A stretch of 64,000 nt of DNA from JBFLXB01 sp964570625 (GCA_964570625.1 CAZMYW010000029.1:34162-98161); one strand, 5' to 3'. Shown: positions 33,673 to 41,676, counted from the stretch's first letter. The notes: generated from the sequence alone by a model not told the origin. Numbers and translations: made by a program.

Positions 33673-34377
33673 ATGGCCAGGCGATCGCAAGGGGTGTTCG
33701 TGATGGGAACCGACACCGGCGTCGGCAAGACGCTCGTCGCGGCCGGGCTGGTGTGGGCGTTAAGGCGTCGCGGTCTCGATGTCGGCGTGATGAAACCGGT
33801 GGAGAGCGGCGTCGCAGGACAAGCTCACGCCGACGCGGAGTTGCTACGCCGGGTTGCCGGTTCCTCCGACCCGCTGACCGACATCAGCCCCTACCGGTTC
33901 GGCCCACCGCTGGCACCCCTGGTGGCTGCTCGGCGTCAGCACACCCGGATTTCGCTCGCCAGGATCGTTCAACGCTTCCGCCAACTCGCTCGCCGCCACG
34001 ACATCGTAATAGTCGAGGGCGTGGGCGGCCTCATGGTCCCTCTCACCAAAGCCAAGACAACATTGGACCTCGCACAATCCCTTGGCCTCCCCCTTGTTCT
34101 GGTGATTGGCAACCGGTTAGGCGCGATCAACCACACCCTGCTGACTGTCGAGGCTGCGCAAGCGCGCGGGCTGCGCTTCATCGGCGGAGTGATCAATCAC
34201 GTAAGTCGTGAACGTGACGCCGCGGTCCGTACGAACCCGCAGATGCTTCAGGAGCTAGTGTCGTTACCTGAGTGGGCCATCGTGCCTTATTTGGCCGAGA
34301 AGGCGACCCCTTGGGAAACGGCCGGCAGAAAACTCGAGCGGGCAGGGCTCCTGGAGGGTCTGAGCAGACTCCGTTAA
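33673..34377 (+). CDS. bioD: Dethiobiotin synthetase
   Basis: 234 aa ATP-dependent carboxylase forming the ureido ring from DAPA. P-loop GTDTGVGKTLVAAGL, substrate Lys in VMKPVESG, and VEGVGGLMVPLT are present. Starts at ATG 33673, 3 bp after the SDR stop. Followed by a perfect 8-bp hairpin (34378-34402) and then repeat copy 2. The last of the bio run. Confidence 0.95.
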   Translation: MARRSQGVFVMGTDTGVGKTLVAAGLVWALRRRGLDVGVMKPVESGVAGQAHADAELLRRVAGSSDPLTDISPYRFGPPLAPLVAARRQHTRISLARIVQRFRQLARRHDIVIVEGVGGLMVPLTKAKTTLDLAQSLGLPLVLVIGNRLGAINHTLLTVEAAQARGLRFIGGVINHVSRERDAAVRTNPQMLQELVSLPEWAIVPYLAEKATPWETAGRKLERAGLLEGLSRLR

Positions 34378-34402
34378 ACGTTGTCGAGTCGGAAGACAAC
34401 GT

Positions 34403-34569
34403 GAGGCTGTTCAGGAGCGGCCAGATGCCCCCTTCGGGGACTTCCGGCGTTTGGATTCTTGAAGGTGGGTCGCAAGGCGGAGGGAGAACCGCACCGCAGC
34501 GTACTGGGTCGTACGTGAGGAGCGGAAGCGCAGCGACAACACCGCAGATGGCCGGTCATCAACAGCCTC
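34403..34569 (-). repeat. Stop-codon-associated hairpin element, copy 2 (after the DUF3553 gene)
   Basis: About 167 bp with perfect end arms GAGGCTGTT (34403-34411) and AACAGCCTC (34561-34569). Orientation is that of the minus-strand DUF3553 gene, whose TAA stop at 34572-34570 touches the element. The central CCCCCTTCGGGGA hairpin and the GCGTAC/GTACGT stem are shared with the other copies. On the other side it abuts a separate hairpin (ACGTTGTC/GACAACGT, 34378-34402) after bioD, so it lies between two convergent genes. Confidence 0.87.
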
Positions 34570-34791
34570 TTAAGCGCTGACCCTAATGCCTGTGTAGTAG
34601 CAGCAGTTCAAGTCATCGAGATTATTAATGAAGGACCGCTCCTGCCCATCAGTGAACATAACCCGCACGAAACACATCCCGCCGTCCGTCACCGCAGTAC
34701 GCTCCTCCACCACTTCACCGTTCCCCCACCGGGGATACCGTTGGTGAATCACTCGATCGCCAAGTTTTAAGTACAACCGACGAAGGCTCAT
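34570..34791 (-). CDS. DUF3553-like small protein
   Basis: 73 aa. KLGDRVIHQRYPRWGNGEVVEE…RVMFTDGQERSFINNLDDL is a small SH3-like beta pattern of the DUF3553 type (often about 60-75 aa). Such proteins are sometimes fused to UvrD/Rep-type helicases, and this may be a stand-alone form. No good Shine-Dalgarno site. Convergent with bioD. Function unknown. Confidence 0.6.
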   Translation of the reverse strand: MSLRRLYLKLGDRVIHQRYPRWGNGEVVEERTAVTDGGMCFVRVMFTDGQERSFINNLDDLNCCYYTGIRVSA

Positions 34792-34916
34792 CGCAACACG
34801 CCATATTTTTCGGGTTCAAAACCGTTAGGCCAATGCTAGGCGTGTCCATTTGATGTTGTCAAGACCGACCTAATACCGAGCGCCGATGCAGGGTCGCGCG
34901 CTTGCTTCACACTCGC

Positions 34917-34972
34917 CTGAACCCAACCCTTTCCAACTCACTCGGCCCCATTAAAACTCATTCCAGCTAAGG
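34917..34972. repeat. Left copy of an imperfect direct repeat flanking the alcohol dehydrogenase gene
   Basis: Contains TCCAACTCACT at 34932-34942 and ATTCCAGC at 34960-34967. The right copy (36228-36289) has the same two blocks at the same 28-bp spacing, and the intervening bases are about two-thirds alike by eye. The 1.3 kb between the copies holds only the adh gene. It looks like a recombination scar or att-like duplication, but no recombinase is nearby. Confidence 0.5.
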
Positions 34973-35068
34973 ATTTCGGGGAGCAGGTCACCCTTCACTT
35001 CGTGGGCAGGAGCGCGACGGCCCGGCCGCTTGTGGTAGACTGCCCCGCCATCAGCACCGGAGGGACCC

Positions 35069-36109
35069 ATGAAGACCAGAGGATACGCGGCCCAGTCGGC
35101 CGACAAGCCCCTTGCCCCATTCGAGTTCGAACGCCGGACTCCTAGCGACCGTGACGTTCACATTGAAATTGAGTTTTGCGGCATCTGCCATTCCGACATC
35201 CATTTTGCGCGGAACGAATGGGGGATGACCGTGTTCCCCTGCGTTCCGGGTCACGAGATCGTCGGCCGGGTAGTGAAGACCGGAAAGGACGCCAAGAGAT
35301 TCAGGCAAGGCCAGCGGGTCGGCGTAGGCTGCTTCGTCAATTCGTGCCGCACTTGCAGAAGCTGTACGGGCGGCCACGAGAACTACTGCGAGAACGGCTT
35401 CACGATGACCTACGGGAGCATGGACACGGACGGAAAAACACCGACCTTCGGCGGCTACTCCAGCCAAATCGTTGTTGACGAGCATTTCGTCCTGAACCTT
35501 CCCGAGAGGCTGGACCCAGCCGCTTCTGCTCCCCTGCTCTGTGCCGGGATTACGACGTATTCGCCGCTCCGACAGGTCGGTCTGAAGAAGGGCTCGCGGG
35601 TCGCCGTCATGGGCCTCGGCGGCCTCGGCCACATGGGCGTGAAACTCGCTGCCTCGTTCGGCGCCGAGGTCACGGTGTTGAGCCATTCCCCTCGGAAGGA
35701 AGCCGATGCGAAGAGGCTCGGCGCTCACGAGTTTGTCCTCACCAATACGGAGGGCGCGCTCAAAAAACTGGCGAACCGGTACGACGTGATCCTCGACACA
35801 ATTTCGGCCAAACATGATATCAATGGACCCCTGAACTGCCTGAAGCCACAAGGGACCCTGATTCTGGTGGGCGCCGCCCCAGAGACCCTGGATCTCAGCG
35901 CGTTCCCCTTGATTTTCGGGAACCGCAAGATCATGGGCTCCCTGGTCGGAGGCATTCCCGAAACCCAGGAGATGCTCGATTACTGCGGAAAGCATGGCAT
36001 CACGAGCGACATTGAAATGATCACGCCGGACCAGATCAACAAGGCCTTCGAGCGAACGCTCAAAGGGGACGTGAAGTACCGATTCGTGATCGATTGTGCA
36101 AAGTTCTGA
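35069..36109 (+). CDS. Zinc-dependent NAD(P) alcohol dehydrogenase (cinnamyl-alcohol/YahK type)
   Basis: 346 aa medium-chain dehydrogenase. Catalytic zinc site CGICHSDIHFA and PGHEIVG; structural zinc set CRTCRSCTGGHENYC; nucleotide fold GLGGLGHMGVKLA. Closest in pattern to NADP-dependent aldehyde reductases such as YahK/AdhC. It has GGAGGG upstream of the ATG. It stands alone between two imperfect direct repeats, next to an AT-rich group of unknown genes, so it may be an acquired cassette. Codon usage is not obviously foreign by eye. Confidence 0.93.
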   Translation: MKTRGYAAQSADKPLAPFEFERRTPSDRDVHIEIEFCGICHSDIHFARNEWGMTVFPCVPGHEIVGRVVKTGKDAKRFRQGQRVGVGCFVNSCRTCRSCTGGHENYCENGFTMTYGSMDTDGKTPTFGGYSSQIVVDEHFVLNLPERLDPAASAPLLCAGITTYSPLRQVGLKKGSRVAVMGLGGLGHMGVKLAASFGAEVTVLSHSPRKEADAKRLGAHEFVLTNTEGALKKLANRYDVILDTISAKHDINGPLNCLKPQGTLILVGAAPETLDLSAFPLIFGNRKIMGSLVGGIPETQEMLDYCGKHGITSDIEMITPDQINKAFERTLKGDVKYRFVIDCAKF

Positions 36110-36227
36110 CCCGGACAGCACCTTGACGCCGTCGGCCCCCGTGAGGATAGGTCGCCACTGCGCGACCAGGTAGGAGTAATCCTCCGCACGAGTCCGATAG
36201 TGGCCTAGGACGCGGGCCTCTCACTCA

Positions 36228-36289
36228 GCAGACCCCACCCTACTCCAACTCACTGTAACTCACTAAACCCAATTCCAGCCAAGAGTTGG
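36228..36289. repeat. Right copy of the imperfect direct repeat flanking the alcohol dehydrogenase gene
   Basis: Contains TCCAACTCACT at 36244-36254 and ATTCCAGC at 36272-36279, with the same 28-bp spacing as in the left copy (34917-34972). About 1.31 kb separates the copies. Confidence 0.5.
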
Positions 36290-36396
36290 GCGTTCAACCA
36301 ACATTGGCCTGAGTAGGCCTGAATAGGCTGGAGAGTGGTGGAGGTGAGCACAGTGACGAGCACAATTCTATCTGGGAATCGGCCAATTCCAATAAT

Positions 36397-36411
36397 CGGT
36401 TCACGGAACCG
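36397..36411 (-). terminator. Possible terminator hairpin downstream of the 96-aa unknown gene
   Basis: CGGTTC-ACG-GAACCG on the plus strand forms a 6-bp stem with a 3-base loop. On the minus strand it is followed by ATTATTGG, only a weak T-tract. It lies 27 bp after the stop of the minus-strand gene at 36438. Low strength and tentative. Confidence 0.3.
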
Positions 36412-36437
36412 GTATTCCCCACGAACGTCCTCTATCT

Positions 36438-36728
36438 CTACTCTGAAGTCGAGACCTCTCGAAGAAACTCTCTAACGAAACGTTCCAACTCTGGACCAAG
36501 TTCTCCAACCTGAACCAACTCCGGCGAGAGATACAACCTGACGCAGACAACAAACTCCGCTGCTTTGTCCCCTTTTTCAAACGCGAATTCGTAATACCCA
36601 ACCGTCTCCAAGACCTCATCCGTGAGACCTGATACAGTCGTGAACCCGCCAACAGAGTTCGCAAGTCCCCGGACCATTGCACCAACATATTTCGTTCTGT
36701 CGATAAAGTTGATCCTGACTTGGTACAT
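36438..36728 (-). CDS. Unknown protein, 96 aa
   Basis: The ATG at 36728 has AAGGGG 9 nt upstream; a TTG two codons earlier is the alternative. Sequence MYQVRINFIDRTKYVGAMVR…VCVRLYLSPELVQ looks like a small soluble alpha/beta domain. No signal peptide or known motif. Upstream neighbours on the same strand are other unknown small genes. Base composition is lower in GC than the surrounding housekeeping genes, which fits an acquired stretch. Confidence 0.5.
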   Translation of the reverse strand: MYQVRINFIDRTKYVGAMVRGLANSVGGFTTVSGLTDEVLETVGYYEFAFEKGDKAAEFVVCVRLYLSPELVQVGELGPELERFVREFLREVSTSE

Positions 36729-36817
36729 ACTCAAAATCCCCTTGCTACAGAGAGAGGGCCTTCTCTCTCTAACAGCCCTGCAAAGCTCTTCATCTCTTCT
36801 CTAGCGACTGTTTACAC

Positions 36818-36982
36818 TCATTTCCAAAACAGACCCAAACCGCCCCGGTAAAACGGTTGATCCGGTATGCGACGCCCTGGGTCAGATACACGCAGATCAT
36901 AAATACCGCCGATCGCTACAGCGACGACCAAAACCACTATCAGGCAAATTATGCCCACAAGGGTAAGAACTCTGGCATTCAT
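36818..36982 (-). CDS. Short single-pass membrane protein, 54 aa (unknown)
   Basis: An open frame read directly from the minus strand: MNARVLTLVGIICLIVVLVV…, with a hydrophobic helix (about residues 4-26) followed by a polar tail ending GGLGLFWK and TGA. GGATGG lies about 7 nt upstream of the ATG; an in-frame ATG nine bases further up (36991) is the alternative. The strong membrane helix with a positively charged N-terminus argues for a real gene. It lies between two unknown genes on the same strand. No homologue is recognised. Confidence 0.4.
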   Translation of the reverse strand: MNARVLTLVGIICLIVVLVVAVAIGGIYDLRVSDPGRRIPDQPFYRGGLGLFWK

Positions 36983-37180
36983 GTAGGCCATCCAAATAGT
37001 CCCACTATTCTAGGCCAGTCTCAATAACTCTCCACTTTTTATGATCCTAACGCCTAAGAAAATGGCGTCCTTTTCTCAAACGCACAGTCTGGGGCGAAAA
37101 GGACTCATTCTGACCTATCATCGTTGCCCGAGGCAGGGTCCGACGCCTACCCGTTGTGTACCTGCCACGTTCTATTCTTC

Positions 37181-37663
37181 TCATCGATTCCAATACGTCG
37201 GCATTTCGTATTTTATTTCCTTTTGTGTTCGCCACAGCAGCCGTAGTGCTTCTTTTTCTTCATCGCCATGAATGCCACCCAACATATTCCAACTGTTCTT
37301 CAGATTTCGAAAGATTCCTGAGTCCAATGAATAGACGGGGGCATCCTCTGCCTCTAGCTTCTCGATCAACGCGCATAGTTTTCCCTTGGCCTCGGAACTG
37401 TGCCCCTGGATCAACGATTCGAGTATATGCTCGATAGCAGCTAATAGCTCTTTTGTCCCTCTCGCTTTTTTGTCTTCATAATATTTAATCCATACCTGAC
37501 CAAGATGCACAGACCACCAGCCCGCGAGCCCCCCTGCTAATGCCGTGCTCATGTCGGACCCGTCCCGAGCGATAAGCAACCAAGGGGCGATCATAAACAA
37601 CAGGTACAAGGTTGCCTCAACCCACCTCTCTAACTTTCTCCCAAACCTTGCCCTTCCCTTCAT
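37181..37663 (-). CDS. Unknown membrane protein, 160 aa
   Basis: Basic N-terminus, then two hydrophobic segments (about residues 16-33 ATLYLLFMIAPWLLIA and 41-58 with GGLAGWWSVHLGQVW), then a charged cytoplasmic helical domain (KELLAAIEHILESL…KGKLCALIEKLEAED). Topology resembles small membrane sensors or toxin-related proteins, but no family was recognised. The region is clearly more AT-rich than the rest of the window. The gap to 36982 (about 200 bp) holds no convincing gene. Confidence 0.5.
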   Translation of the reverse strand: MKGRARFGRKLERWVEATLYLLFMIAPWLLIARDGSDMSTALAGGLAGWWSVHLGQVWIKYYEDKKARGTKELLAAIEHILESLIQGHSSEAKGKLCALIEKLEAEDAPVYSLDSGIFRNLKNSWNMLGGIHGDEEKEALRLLWRTQKEIKYEMPTYWNR

Positions 37664-37714
37664 CGTTGATTTCCCAGAATATCGACCGGAAGCAATATCA
37701 TCCTGGGTTCCTTC

Positions 37715-37972
37715 CTATCCCAGTTGACTAGCTTTCGCATCTAGCTTTTCCGGGTAAACAGTAACCTCACCGCCAACCCTCCGAGCGGCTTTCAAAGCGC
37801 CCTCAAGCCCCCCCGGATTAGCCCCATTACAGCCAGTAAACTCGCGACCGTAAAACTCGTAATACATTCCGTCCTCAAACACCAGAAACACCTGATAGCG
37901 AGGAGGTCGCTGATTCTCAGTAGTAACTACAGCAATAATCCGCCGACCAATAATTTCTGACAGATCCGCCAT
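37715..37972 (-). CDS. Unknown protein, 85 aa
   Basis: MADLSEIIGRRIIAVVTTEN…VFLVFEDGMYYEFYG… is a small beta-rich pattern with a single Cys (TGCNGANPGG). No signal peptide or membrane segment. It ends 52 bp before the 160-aa membrane-protein gene on the same strand, so the two may be one transcript. The 243 bp between it and thiE contain no gene I can support. Confidence 0.5.
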   Translation of the reverse strand: MADLSEIIGRRIIAVVTTENQRPPRYQVFLVFEDGMYYEFYGREFTGCNGANPGGLEGALKAARRVGGEVTVYPEKLDAKASQLG

Positions 37973-38215
37973 TACCGACTCCCGCCGCTACCTAGGTCCT
38001 CGACCTGCCAAATACCCGTACTTCTCCATCAATACTAACTGCGTACGGCGGACGGAAATGCGTCAGGAACCATTTCTTTTTGGCCCCGTCCGAAGCGGCC
38101 CCGGAATCCGCGAAAAATCAGCGGCCGTGCCTGCCAAGCGAGTGTGAGGATTTTGACCCGCCCCCGTACCCGCGTTCGAGAACCCAGGGCAGGGTCAGGT
38201 CTTGCGTTGATACCC

Positions 38216-38833
38216 TCATCCTTGCGCTTTCAAGGCCGCCAGGAGCGTTTTCGTCTGTGCTCCGATACTCGGTTGAAGCAACCCGGACGCTACGGCCACA
38301 CCCACGGCTCCCGCGGCGAGCGCCTCCTGACAGCGTTCCACGGTGATGCCCCCGATCGCATAGACGGGAATCGTTACCGCTCCACAGATCTCGCGCAGCT
38401 TCCCGCACCCCAGCGGTGCCCGCGCCATCTTGGTCGTGGACTCGTAAATCGGCCCCACGCCCAGGTAGTCCGCGCCATCAGCCTCAGCAGCTTTGGCTTG
38501 GTCGAGGGTGTGTGCGGAGCAGCCGATGATTCTCTTTCCGAGGATTCGCCGTGCGTCTTTGACCGGGAAATCGTCCTGCCCCAGGTGGACGCCGTGGGCC
38601 TCGACGACCAGGGCGAGGTCAATGTCGTCGTTGACGATCAACGTGGTCCCGGTCTGTCGCGCGAGATCGGCAAGTGCTAGGGCAATCGGATACTGATCGC
38701 GGGGGGACAGCGTCTTCTCGCGGTACTGAAACACCTCGAGGCCAGCCGCAATGGCTTCGCTCGCCAGTTCGATGAGCGGCCGCCCGCCGGCGAGCGACGC
38801 GTCGGCGATCCAATACAGAGGCGAGGGAAACAC
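38216..38833 (-). CDS. thiE: Thiamine phosphate synthase
   Basis: 205 aa from a GTG at 38833 (FPSPLYWIADASL). Longer frames from upstream only translate repeat copy 3. Motifs: FQYREKTLSPRDQYPIA, LIVNDDIDLALVVEAHGVHLGQDD, GCSAHTLDQAKAAEADGADYLGVGPIYEST and VYAIGGI. Joins HMP-PP and THZ-P into TMP with a conserved phosphate site. It follows accC on the minus strand after repeat copy 3. No TPP riboswitch motif was recognised. Confidence 0.92.
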   Translation of the reverse strand: MFPSPLYWIADASLAGGRPLIELASEAIAAGLEVFQYREKTLSPRDQYPIALALADLARQTGTTLIVNDDIDLALVVEAHGVHLGQDDFPVKDARRILGKRIIGCSAHTLDQAKAAEADGADYLGVGPIYESTTKMARAPLGCGKLREICGAVTIPVYAIGGITVERCQEALAAGAVGVAVASGLLQPSIGAQTKTLLAALKAQG

Positions 38834-38862
38834 GCTAGGAGTCCGTCCGAGTGCAACGGGCT

Positions 38863-39097
38863 GGAGCCTGTTCAGGGAAGGCCAGATGCCCCCTTCGGGG
38901 ACTTCCAGCATCGCAGTTCTCGAAGGTAGGTCGCCAGGCGGAGGGAGTTCCTTGCGCGCGGAGCGTACTGGGTCGTACGTGAGCACGCAAGGCCGACCGA
39001 CAACGCCGCAGATGGCCTTTGCTTCGCCACCTGCAAGGCGCCTGTGGTTCGATTACAGCTCGCGCCCTTGGCGCGTACAGGGTCATGGACAGGCTCC
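38863..39097 (-). repeat. Stop-codon-associated hairpin element, copy 3 (after accC), expanded
   Basis: About 235 bp. Arms GGAGCCTGTTCA (38863-38874) and TGGACAGGCTCC (39086-39097) pair with one mismatch. The G of the accC TAG (39099-39097) is its last base. It carries about 62 extra bases (39019-39080) near the accC end, including a small GCGCCCTTGGCGC hairpin. The conserved CCCCCTTCGGGGA and the GCGTACTGGGTCGTACGT stem are intact. Confidence 0.87.
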
Positions 39098-40461
39098 TAG
39101 GCGGTCGGTTCGTCGGCCGCGAGGAAGCGTTCCAAAAATCCCGTGGAGAACTTGCCTTTGACGAACCCGGGGTCGTCCATGATGCGGCGGTGCAGCGGGA
39201 TCGTGGTTTTGATGCCTTCGATCTCGAACTCGGCCAGCGCCCGCTTCATGCGGGCGATGGCTTCTGGGCGCGTGTCGGCGTGGACAATGATTTTGGCCAC
39301 CAGCGAGTCGTAATGCGGCGTGATCACGCAGCCGGGATAGGCCGCGGAATCCACGCGCACGCCCGGCCCCCCAGGCACGAGGTAGACCGAAATCGTGCCC
39401 GGAGACGGCGTAAACCGCTCGGGACACTCCGCGTTGATGCGGCACTCGATGGCGTGACCGCGCAGCTTGACGTCCCGCTGCTTGAACGACAGTGTTTTCC
39501 CCGTCGCGATCATGATCTGTTCCTTGATCAGGTCCAATCCCACGACCATCTCCGTGACAGGGTGCTCGACCTGGATCCGCGTATTCATCTCGATGAAGTA
39601 GAACCGTTGTTGCTTGTCCAAGAGGAACTCGACGGTGCCGGTGTTCACGTACTTGGCGGCCTTGGCTGCGTCCACAGCCACCTTCATCATCTCGCGCCGC
39701 AGTTCCGGGCTCACCGCGGGTGACGGCGACTCTTCCAGCAACTTCTGATGTCGCCGCTGGATGGAACAGTCCCGCTCTCCGAGCGCGATGGTATTCCCCT
39801 TCTTGTCCGCCAGGATCTGCACCTCGATGTGCCGCGGGTCGATGAAGTATTTTTCCAAATACACCGAGTCATCGCCAAAGGCGGTCTTCGCTTCCATCTG
39901 CGCGGTCTGCAGCGCCTTGGGCAGGTCGTCCTCCTGGTTGACCACCCGCATCCCGCGCCCCCCGCCGCCCGCCGAGGCCTTCACGATCACCGGGTAACCG
40001 ATACGTTTGGCGGTCTCGCGCGCCTCCTGCTCGTCCTTCAGCGCGCCGGTGCTCCCGGGAATCACGGGGATGTTGCTCTTGGTCATCAGCTCGCGCGCTT
40101 GCGCCTTGTCGCCCATCAGCGCGATGCTCTCCGGCGAGGGGCCGATGAACTTCACGCCCGCGGCGTCGCAGGCCTCCGCGAACTGGGCGTTCTCCGCCAA
40201 AAAACCGTATCCGGGATGGATGGCTTCGGCGCCCGTGATCTCGGCCGCGCTCAGGATGTTCGGGATGTTGCGATAGCTCATCGCCGCGTCCGCCGGGCCG
40301 ATACACACGCTCTCATCCGCCAGCCGCACCGGCAAGCTCTCGGCGTCCGCCTCGGAGTGCGCAACCACGGTTTGAATGCCGAGGTCGCGGCAGGAACGGA
40401 TGATGCGCAGCGCAATTTCGCCGCGATTGGCAATTAAAATCTTTTTAAACATTCCTGCCAT
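39097..40461 (-). CDS. accC: Biotin carboxylase subunit of acetyl-CoA carboxylase
   Basis: 454 aa. Opening KKILIANRGEIALRIIRSC, ATP-grasp Gly-rich loop VKASAGGGGRGMRVV, and ERDCSIQRRHQKLLEESPSP with FIEMNTRIQVEHPVTEMV are typical of AccC. Carboxylates the biotin on AccB. The ATG at 40461 has AGGGG 12 nt upstream; the ATG at 40452 (MFKKIL) matches homologues but has its AGGA directly adjacent. The gap to accB carries repeat copy 4. Confidence 0.97.
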   Translation of the reverse strand: MAGMFKKILIANRGEIALRIIRSCRDLGIQTVVAHSEADAESLPVRLADESVCIGPADAAMSYRNIPNILSAAEITGAEAIHPGYGFLAENAQFAEACDAAGVKFIGPSPESIALMGDKAQARELMTKSNIPVIPGSTGALKDEQEARETAKRIGYPVIVKASAGGGGRGMRVVNQEDDLPKALQTAQMEAKTAFGDDSVYLEKYFIDPRHIEVQILADKKGNTIALGERDCSIQRRHQKLLEESPSPAVSPELRREMMKVAVDAAKAAKYVNTGTVEFLLDKQQRFYFIEMNTRIQVEHPVTEMVVGLDLIKEQIMIATGKTLSFKQRDVKLRGHAIECRINAECPERFTPSPGTISVYLVPGGPGVRVDSAAYPGCVITPHYDSLVAKIIVHADTRPEAIARMKRALAEFEIEGIKTTIPLHRRIMDDPGFVKGKFSTGFLERFLAADEPTA

Positions 40462-40491
40462 TTAGAGTGTGCGCCCCTATATGTTGAGATC

Positions 40492-40616
40492 GGAGACTGT
40501 TCAGGAAGGCGTCAGATGCCAGGCGCCGCGAGAACCGGAGCACAACGTACTGTCGCGTACGTGAGTACCGGAAGCGCAGCGGCAACGCCGCAGATGACCC
40601 TTCATGGACAGTCTCC
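40492..40616 (-). repeat. Stop-codon-associated hairpin element, copy 4 (after accB), short form
   Basis: 125 bp. Perfect-looking arms GGAGACTGTTCA (40492-40503) and TGGACAGTCTCC (40605-40616) with one mismatch. It lacks the CCCCTTCGGGG segment found in other copies but keeps the ACGTAC/GTACGT stem. The last base is the G of the accB TAG (40618-40616). It lies in the 155-bp accB-accC gap. Confidence 0.87.
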
Positions 40617-41071
40617 TACGTAGGATCGATACGGAACAAGGCTTCACCATATTCCACCGGCCGCGTATTCTCCACCAAGATCTCCGTGACCACCCCGTCA
40701 ACTTCCGCTTCAATTTCATTGAGCAGCTTCATCGCTTCGACGATGCAGAGAATCTGGCCGCGCCGCACGCGGTCGCCGACTTCCACGTAGGGCGGCGCGC
40801 CCGGCGACGCGGAGCGATAGAACGTACCCACGATCGGCGAGCGGATCAACACGCCGGCGTCTTTGCCTGTATCCTCAGCCCCTCCGCCTACGGCCGGCGC
40901 ACCTTGCGCCAGGTTCGCGCCAGGCACCGCGCCTTCCGCCGTGAGGTGCCTGACGAGCGGCGCCGGCGCGCGGCAGATCCGCACGCGCACGCCGGAGCGT
41001 TCCCACTCCAGCTCGGTCAACTCGCTGGCCGTCACGAGATCGATCAGTTCTTTGATTTCGCGAATGTTCAT
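40616..41071 (-). CDS. accB: Biotin carboxyl carrier protein of acetyl-CoA carboxylase
   Basis: 151 aa. N-terminal MNIREIKELIDLVTASELTE, a linker rich in Ala/Gly/Pro, and the C-terminal biotinyl domain with Lys in CIVEAMKLLNEIEAEVDG. Carries CO2 between AccC and the carboxyltransferase. Its start overlaps the efp stop by four bases (ATGA). Order efp-accB-accC is common. Its biotin link agrees with the bioF-bioD group 7 kb away. Confidence 0.97.
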   Translation of the reverse strand: MNIREIKELIDLVTASELTELEWERSGVRVRICRAPAPLVRHLTAEGAVPGANLAQGAPAVGGGAEDTGKDAGVLIRSPIVGTFYRSASPGAPPYVEVGDRVRRGQILCIVEAMKLLNEIEAEVDGVVTEILVENTRPVEYGEALFRIDPT

Positions 41072-41634
41072 GGGCCCTTGACCCGCTCGACGTAGGCCTT
41101 GGTCCGTGTGTCCACTTTGATGACGCTGCCCTGCTCGATGTGGAAGGGGACTTTGACCACCGCCCCGGATTCGAGGGTGGCGGGTTTGGTGCCGCCCGTC
41201 GCGGTATCACCCCGAATTCCCGGCCCCGTGTCCACGATCTTCAATTCCACGAACACCGGCGGACTCACGCCCAGCGGCCTGCCCTTCCAGAACAGGATAT
41301 CCACCTCCATGTTCTCTTTGAGAAACTGCCACGCGTCGCCCATCTGCGCCTTGGTCACAAAGAGTTGTTCGTAGGACTTCACGTCCATGAAGTGATAGTT
41401 GCCTTCTTGCAGATAGAGGTATTGCATATGCTTCTCTTCAACCTCGGGTTCCTCGAACTTCTCACCGGAGCGGAACGTTCGCTCCAAGACATTGCCGGTC
41501 TTTAAATTACGCATCTTGGTCCTGACAAACGCGCCGCCTTTTCCCGGTTTGACGTGCTGGTACTCGATCATTTCCATCGGTTCGCCGTCCACGGCCAACT
41601 TGAGTCCACTGCGAAAATCCGTCGTCGAAATCAC
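41068..41634 (-). CDS. efp: Elongation factor P
   Basis: 188 aa. Three beta domains: KOW-like N-domain with tip Lys32 in HVKPGKGGAFVRTK, followed by EVEEKHMQYLYLQEGNYHFMD and the C-terminal GDTATGGTKPATLESGAVVKV. Rescues ribosomes stalled at polyproline. The tip Lys implies either EpmA/5-aminopentanol-type modification or none. Starts at ATG 41634, about 40 bp after aroQ, and overlaps accB. Confidence 0.97.
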   Translation of the reverse strand: MISTTDFRSGLKLAVDGEPMEMIEYQHVKPGKGGAFVRTKMRNLKTGNVLERTFRSGEKFEEPEVEEKHMQYLYLQEGNYHFMDVKSYEQLFVTKAQMGDAWQFLKENMEVDILFWKGRPLGVSPPVFVELKIVDTGPGIRGDTATGGTKPATLESGAVVKVPFHIEQGSVIKVDTRTKAYVERVKGP

Positions 41635-41676
41635 TCACCGGTCTCCTTGCACGAAGGGCTGGGTGGTCCTGATCCG

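Larger units (their letters stand above)
36110..36437. other. 328-bp gene-free stretch after the alcohol dehydrogenase gene
   Basis: Holds the right direct repeat (36228-36289), a tandem of related short words (GGCCTGAGTAGGCCTGAATAGGC around 36305-36330), and the hairpin at 36397-36411 before the next stop codon. No open reading frame or known RNA was recognised. The tandem words and the repeat suggest past rearrangement. Confidence 0.4.

Noticed and set aside
36230..36440. Possible integron attC site after the alcohol dehydrogenase gene
   Set aside because: No R''/R' core pair in the proper layout and no integron integrase; the direct repeats do not look like attC.
37047..37235. A 62-aa minus-strand frame overlapping the 160-aa unknown gene
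   Set aside because: Basic low-complexity peptide, no ribosome binding site and overlap with a better frame.
38833..38986. Extended N-terminus for thiE (51 more residues)
   Set aside because: The extra residues come from repeat copy 3; the GTG at 38833 gives a normal-length enzyme.
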